Positions 58,182 to 64,000 of a stretch of 64,000 bases of DNA are shown piece after piece (position 1 is the stretch's first letter; each line of letters begins with the position of its first letter). A program made the translations under genes and the position numbers. The notes below the pieces were generated by a model that was not told the origin of the DNA, made no database searches, and saw nothing but the letters and a program-made list of their open reading frames with translations. This stretch comes from Sipunculus nudus. Taxonomy: Eukaryota; Annelida; Sipuncula; Golfingiida; Sipunculidae. Location: assembly GCA_026874595.1 (NCBI GenBank), contig CM049314.1, positions 56,966,300-57,030,299 of the forward strand, read 5' to 3'.

Positions 58182-59707
58182 CAGGGTTGGGTTTTAGGCT
58201 GCCCAAAACCTGTTTTCGGCAGGGCAGAGCCTAAAACATGCCTTTAACTGCCTAAAATAGGTTAAAACCTGCCTAAAACTGCCTTTAACTGCCTAAAACC
58301 TTATTTACCCTTACCTATGACTTTTAGTTTAACTATGTTTTATTGTTAAACATCTAAATGCATTAAAGAAATATGCTCAACAAATTATAATTGAGGATCA
58401 TTTTATTCAAACTAAACAAATTAAACCATGACACAAAAAAAGCAACAAATGAATTCAACACTACTTCAGGATTTCCTTATGAACACAGTTCTACGACTCT
58501 CCTACCTCCATTACTGCCAATTTATAAAAAAATGCTCTTACTTTAAGCTTATAACCAGATACTTTTATTGGCTTTTTGATCACAAGGGATTAAATTTTGT
58601 GATAAATGGAAAAGAAGTTTTCCTGGATTTAAAATGTTGTTCCATTTACACTGATGAATAGTTCTTTATACTGTAGCTTCACTAACATAACATGTTTATT
58701 TTGTATGCCTGTAGCTTCAATGGCAAAAAGCATTGGATTGAATTTATAAATTATTACATATCTTTTATGCTAGCCATAAAACTAAAAATATGATAATATC
58801 TGATAATGAACAAGAATTTTCACTATTTGTTTATTCCCTTAGCTAGGTCATCCCTTGTCAAATTTTAAGATTTTGTGCACATACTTATCTTCTGTATAAT
58901 GATGGATATACTCTGTTAATTGTATGATGAAATTGTAAAAATGGAACCCTCATTAAACACTATAATTAGTATAAAACTGAAAATGTGAAAATATTTTGCA
59001 ATGAATATGTTGCAAACCACAGAATATTCATAATTACTCAGGGGCTGTGTTAAACCTGAAGGCCTGAGGGGCACTGACTGCATCACTCAGTAAAATGTTT
59101 GCTCAAGAACAGTCTTCAGGGCAAGGGCTTTGATTGCATCCTCCTAGTCATGTATGAAAGTTGACATGAACATCTACTAGGACACAGTAGTAGGACTTAT
59201 GACCATTGGGTCTTATGACCCCATCACCCTGATAAATTGTAATTAACTTGTCTAATCAAGTAGTCCTCCCCTCTGATAGTGATACCCTGTCTTACAAGGG
59301 CAAACTGGAGGCTGTATTACATCATTCAAGGTAGCTGGGCACTCATCAGGAAACCCAAAAGGTCCTGATAATGTCATTACCTTGGCCAATAAAACTATGT
59401 GCCACACAAACATGGTCTCATGTTCAGACACCTATACAGGCTCTTTGAAGACTGCATGGTACCAGCCAACAGGAAATCATGCATTTCTAATACTTGATAG
59501 CTTCCAGAAGCCCAGCAAAGCCTTGTGACTGCTTCACCCCAGCCAGTATGGTAGTTTTACAGATCTTTAAGTAAAAAATGTAAACAAATATAGGTTTTGG
59601 GCACTTTTGGTGCCTAAAACCTGCCTAAAACCTGTTTTAGGCGGGGCGGTTTTAACCAGGTTATAACCTATGGTTAAAACCTTCATGCCTAAAACTTGCC
59701 AACCCTG
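58182..59707. mobile_element. hAT-type element with exact 8-bp target duplication
   Basis: The left end is CAGGGTTGGGTTTTAGGC and the right end is GCCTAAAACTTGCCAACCCTG; the ends are inverted repeats. Both are flanked by CACAGAGG (58174-58181 and 59708-59715), an exact 8-bp duplication as hAT transposases make. Subterminal regions hold many GCCTAAAAC repeats in both directions. The 1526-bp length is too short for an intact transposase and none is readable. Around 59335-59490 there is a degenerate stretch resembling a non-LTR reverse transcriptase (SSG...KGPDNV, then LFEDCMVPANRKS in another frame), possibly captured or nested. Confidence 0.88.
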
Positions 59708-59983
59708 CACAGAGGTACATTACTCATGGTTCATAATTGATTATTGGTTGGAGAAAATTGATTGATTATCTTAAAATCATCATAGACAAAGGGTCCATTA
59801 TCTGCACACAGGCTATACTTTTGCACAGTACACCTCCCTTCAATATTCTCCATACTGTGAAGGTACCTACAGAGTCTGTTATAAATTGCTTGGTGCAGTT
59901 GCACATCCTGCAGACATCAGTTTGTGTGAAGCACATGGTGCATTGAACATTATAGCACTGACTTGTTAATAAAGTTCAGTTGA

Positions 59984-60464
59984 TTAAAGGGGCCCAGTCA
60001 CCGATCTGACCTTTATAAACTAAAGGTAATCCCTTTGAGCTTTTATAAAAATAGGTAAGAAAATGTGGATATCACCACATACAGGCTGCATGTTTTGTTT
60101 ATACATTAACATGTTTATTATATGTGGGGGCCTGCTGAAATAATTAAAACAAATTCAACAAAGGCATTTGGTGTCAATTCAGATAAGCTAGAATTTTTGC
60201 AAACTTTCATGACATTTTGCAACAAGTGACCTTTCTACCACAGCTTATATATGCAACCTTCACCAAGGCTGAGGTTACATGTTTATCCTGTTTGTCAACA
60301 TTGCTGTGATTACAAACACGTTAATAAACAAGTTTATACATTCTTCACAGACATGTTATAAGAACTTTGCATAACCAGAATTACCATAGGTCATTAATTA
60401 CACAGAGGAAGCCAGTATTCACATTTATAAACTCTTTAAAAGGTAGGTGAATGGGCACCTTTAA
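59984..60464. mobile_element. TTAA-flanked inverted-repeat element, copy 2
   Basis: It begins TTAAAGGGGCCCAGTCACC and ends GGTGAATGGGCACCTTTAA. It is the second copy of the family at 39175-39622, 481 bp long, with about 50 extra bases near 60168-60215 (GCATTTGGTGTCAATTCAG). The two copies match across their whole lengths, so the termini are well defined. Confidence 0.78.
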
Positions 60465-60680
60465 AAGAGCCAGACATCCATCATGATTTTGAAAAAGAAT
60501 CTCAAGTTGACCTAATATTCCAAAGAATTTCAAATTTTTACTGGGGCCAAGGAGGTTATAACTTATGTTTTAAACCATGTTTAAGGTCCCCATCAAATAT
60601 AATGCTTAAATGGATTTAGAGGAGTATATCCTGTTGGATTATTGGAGCAGGAGGCATGCATTCAACTGAGTGGCATGTTA

Positions 60681-61019
60681 GGCCAAAAAAAATTAAAGGT
60701 ATGGTTCTCAGGCACCGCCCGCATCAATTTTAAACACCCCGCATCAAAACTTTTTATTTTGATTTTCAATAAAAACTTTTCCAATTTTGAGCTGCTGCCG
60801 CTCCGACATTTCTTTCAAGAAGATAAAACCATAAAATTTCCTTTGTTTTGTAGAGCTTTTACTTATTTAGCAAAATAAAACTGTCATTTTCATGCTTTTC
60901 TCTTATCATTTGACATTTTTATCGAAACATACCAAAAAATTTAAAATAAAAAAAGCGCCCGCCCGCATTGATTCCTGAAAAAAAGTGCCTGAGAACCATA
61001 CCTTTTTTTTATTTTGGCC
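60681..61019. mobile_element. 339-bp PIF/Harbinger-like MITE
   Basis: The left end runs GGCCAAAAAAAATTAAAGGT and then ATGGTTCTCAGGCAC. The right end, inverted, runs GGCCAAAATAAAAAAAAGGT and then ATGGTTCTCAGGCAC, so about 35 bases match. TTA flanks both sides (60678-60680 and 61020-61022). A 3-bp TWA duplication is characteristic of PIF/Harbinger elements. Near the inner edges, CGCCCGCATCAATTTTAAAC and an inverse GCCCGCATTGATTC extend the symmetry. Confidence 0.82.
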
Positions 61020-62469
61020 TTATTTATATATTTGTAAATGTAATAAGATTACATAAATATATTTGAATGAATAGATATAAAGCAAACAAACCCATAATTT
61101 TGACATGTAACCTGTGACATCTGAGTTATAGTGTTTGATAAATGGCATCTCCAATGAACATAAATTTTCGAGAAACTTGAAAAATAGTTAACCTGTTAGA
61201 GTTTGATAAGGGCACAGGAATGTGACACCAAAGTGCTCTGAGCCCAGTGCCCAAATGAGAATCTGTCTTGGGAGAGTTTGGTGGCAAGGGGAAATGTATC
61301 AGCAAAGTTTAGAGTGGAATAACGCTTTATTTATACCGAGCCCATATCTTCAAATTATAGCAGAATTACAATGGTGCATAAACTGCATGACAGGCATCTG
61401 CTATGGCAGAAAAAATGAGGTCCTTTGATAATTGAAAGTTTATGATGTGATTTGAATAGATGAAAGTGAAATATCTGGAAAATACCAGAAATACAGACTT
61501 TGTTAAAAATCCCCATGGCAGAAATCAAGCTAGGCAGGTAGTATTAAAATGTCAAGCACAGCTGATCAGAGGAGACAGTGTAGCCTGCTGTGGCCTGCGA
61601 TGGTGTCAGTTCGCTGATTTGACAAGTTGTCCTGTCAGGCAAGTACTTGGGCTGTCCAGGTGAAACTTCATCCTACCCGCCAGGCTGACCTTATAAAAAG
61701 CTCCGGTAGTGAGAGCACTATAAATAGCACCTGAGTGTTATGGATATAGCAGTATTGACACATTCTCTCCTGCAAGGTTACTTTCCTCAGAGGGTACACC
61801 TATTTTTTTAAGCATCCATAAAAAGATTAAGCTATTTTGGGAACACAGAAGGATTATGGTTCAGTATTTTATATTTTGATCTGGATACCATAATGTAAAT
61901 TAATTTTTTTGTGCTTTAAAACAATTTACTGCCATTATGTCCATCATATATATCTAGTTGTTATACATGTAATAATTAGTGTTATTGCCCTGTGCAGAAT
62001 GGAACCTTTCATTTCGGTACATGAAGGGCACAGTCTCTCGAGCTAATTCCCCTTTATGTTTTTGTTTATATATATTTCTTTCTGGTAAATTTGTGATGGA
62101 TTCCTTACTCAAACCATAGACCATGTAATACTCTTTATTCGTTCTCTTCTGTTTTAAATCCAATGTTAAAATTCAGTTTTATTTAATAGCATTTACAGTT
62201 ATCTTTATTTCTGATTACAGAATGGATAAAACATATTCAGTCTTTTTGGATTTAGATTTATAAATATATATGCAGCAGTATAAACTCAAGTTTTTTTTAT
62301 AGCATGAATATATACTGAATAAACTTTACTGTGTTATTAAAATTAGTTGAAACTTCTGTCACTCAATTTCTGTTCTTTCTGCCTTGATAAGTTCTCATAA
62401 ATCCAATAATCTTACAATAAAAATAGAAATTAACTGCTCAGCTGGAGGCTTCACCTTTTTCAATAAACG

Positions 62470-62576
62470 GTTTTTCTCAGATGTCATTTCTGCTGGCAAA
62501 AACTAGTTTCTAAAGTTCCTGCCAAAAGAAAAAGGGTTTTTGCTATTTTCTGCCGTGAGGCAGAAACCCAACCCTG
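62470..62576. mobile_element. Possible hAT right-end fragment
   Basis: GGCAGAAACCCAACCCTG at the right edge resembles the right terminus of the 58182-59707 element. Inverted TTTTTGC/GCAAAAAC segments lie inside. No matching left terminus or 8-bp duplication was found. Confidence 0.35.
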
Positions 62577-62678
62577 TAGAAGGGTCACTTATCTCCAGTT
62601 CTTACCGGAAAAGGGTACTGTAGAGAAAAGTCCTTACAGGAAAAGAGTATTCTTTTACATTTATTTTTATAAAAATTT

Positions 62679-62857
62679 CAGGGCTTCTACATTAACTTTT
62701 GACATGTGGGCAACTTATATTTAGCATTTACTTGCCCAACATGGAATTTTACTTCCCCAGTCTGGCAAGCTGGAGCTGACTTTTGCTTTTCCTACCACCA
62801 TTTTCTTGAATTTTTGCTTGCCTTGGGCAAGCGTTTAACTGTTAATGTCAAGCCCTG
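62679..62857. mobile_element. 179-bp hAT-like MITE
   Basis: The left end CAGGGCTTCTACATTAAC and the right end GTTAATGTCAAGCCCTG are inverted repeats with one or two differences. CAGGG termini suggest hAT. Flanks AAAAATTT and AATTTAAA share AATTT but do not form an exact 8-bp duplication, so the target site has decayed or the ends are off by a few bases. The interior has GGGCAACTTA...ACTTGCCCA, a further inverted pair. Confidence 0.7.
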
Positions 62858-63019
62858 AATTTAAATATTCTGCTTAATTGGAAATTTATGGCTGTTTGGT
62901 TGTTATATAACCGTTATTGTGAACACTCAAAAATGTGCATTAAAACTTTTTCAGACAATTTGAAAATTGTTAATCTCAAGATCAGATTATAAGCATTTTG
63001 TAACATGGGAGTATAAATG

Positions 63020-63062
63020 CATGTTTGAGCTCTGTACTATATTAGTACAGGGCTCAAACATG
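63020..63062. repeat. 20-bp-arm hairpin
   Basis: CATGTTTGAGCTCTGTACTA and TAGTACAGGGCTCAAACATG are inverted at 19 of 20 positions around the loop TAT. There is no coding context; it lies in the CASK intron. Confidence 0.8.
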
Positions 63063-64000
63063 TAGTAATTAGTAATTGACCTAAACAGAAAACATAATGC
63101 CATTCAAATATATAAATATATTTTATTCAATTCAACAGCAATGAAAAAAATGTATCTCTTTACAACATGATGATAATGTACCGTACCAGGGTTGAAGGGC
63201 AAGCTATTAATAAAATGCAAAGGCAAAAATGCAACAGATGCTATTGTTGAGTTAGATATTAAAAAATACTAATAAAACTAAGTTTATATTCATGAAACAA
63301 TAAGGAAAAATGTGTCAATTCTGAATGAAGACTGAACATTGCAACAGATAAAGCTTAAGTAACCTCAAAAGATTTGACTAGAGAGAAGCTATCTTGCACT
63401 AGGTGACAGAACACACCAAAGGGATGTTGGTACCTGTACCTATTGTTAATGTCATCCATTTTCCTGTGGTGGTTTGGGTCATGAATTGAATAGATAGATT
63501 TGCTTAAAAGTTAAATGCTTTAAACAGTGACCCATATATTATCCATAAACGTTTTTGGCCTGAGTTGTAATCGATGGGGCAATATCTGTATTGGTCAGAT
63601 TTTAAGACCTTTTAATGTGGACAAAAAAATCACCCCCAGACCCTCTTTTGGTCAGCCATATACAACTTAAAGATAGGGATACTAAGGGTATGCACTTGTG
63701 GTCAAAATTAGGAAAATCAAGGTTGGGGCCAGTTCCGAGATTGACCGCTATATAAACACAGTTCAGGAATTTGCAGAAAGCACCAGCTTCCAGTTTTATA
63801 GTTTTATTTCAAAATGAGATTTCCTCACTGCTCAAATATGGCTTAAGATAAACAACTAAAGAAACACTGTGTAGGCGGTTAATGCACAATTATTGGACAT
63901 TCCAGGAGGCATGTTTGTGACCAAGACAAATATTTAGAATACCAAGTGGTAAAAACAAAAAGAGCCAAGGAAAAGCAGATATTGTATTCAAACAAAAGCT

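Larger units (their letters stand above)
53979..64000 (+). other. CASK: CASK first coding intron (continues past the window)
   Basis: The donor is GTAAGT at 53979. The next expected segment of the kinase domain (the rest of the glycine loop) was not found through 64000, so the intron exceeds 10 kb. Between 54000 and 58180 I see no clear element. An imperfect inverted repeat GGCTTGTCATCA/TGATGACAAGCC lies at 55989-56048. DNA transposon remnants occupy much of 58.2-63.1 kb. Confidence 0.7.

Overview
The window is nuclear DNA of an animal, most likely a bivalve or closely related mollusc (inference). It is AT-rich and has metazoan genes with GT-AG introns. Recognisable genes occupy only a few per cent of it. 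The rest is dispersed and tandem repeats, miniature inverted-repeat transposons, tRNA-derived SINEs and long (TA)n tracts.

Four genes or gene parts can be supported. (1) The 3' part of an acyl-CoA synthetase/4-coumarate-CoA ligase-like gene lies on the + strand in five exons between 608 and 18394. Its upstream exons are outside the window, and its third visible intron is 16 kb long and packed with repeats. (2) A single-exon type I membrane protein with leucine-rich repeats, one Ig-like domain and a tyrosine-containing cytoplasmic tail lies at 31234-32787 (+). (3) A single-exon, mostly helical protein of unknown function lies at 42594-43793 (-), between two inverted copies of a short tandem-repeat array. 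(4) The first coding exon of CASK lies at 53920-53978 (+). The rest of the window (53979-64000) is its first coding intron, and the next exon is not reached. Three further coding exons are only possible: 20509-20663, 38279-38641 (-) and 46554-46680.

Region by region: 1-18.7 kb is the synthetase gene. Its large intron holds a 331-bp tandem repeat (4.3-5.7 kb), an MITE (7.4-7.8 kb), a 365-bp tandem repeat (8.5-10.3 kb) and four head-to-tail copies of one composite repeat family (10.7-16.8 kb), one copy containing a 148-bp satellite. 19-27 kb has an LTR-like block, three SINEs, a duplicated block and a 37-bp minisatellite. 27-31 kb is AT-rich intergenic DNA. 34-41 kb is dense in small DNA transposons and includes a sequence that folds as a type I hammerhead ribozyme at 37883-37946. 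41-49 kb holds the helical protein gene, a possible promoter and first exon, and a 180-bp tandem repeat bounded by GC-rich hairpins. 54-64 kb is CASK intron with an hAT-type element that has an exact 8-bp target duplication and three other inverted-repeat elements.

The strongest unusual signals are the hammerhead ribozyme, the recurrence of CTCF-core-like sequences and nuclear-receptor half-site clusters inside the intronic repeat family, paired 30-nt hairpins at the ends of that family, and the gene enclosed by inverted arrays. The genes do not form a pathway together; they are neighbours in a repeat-rich genome.
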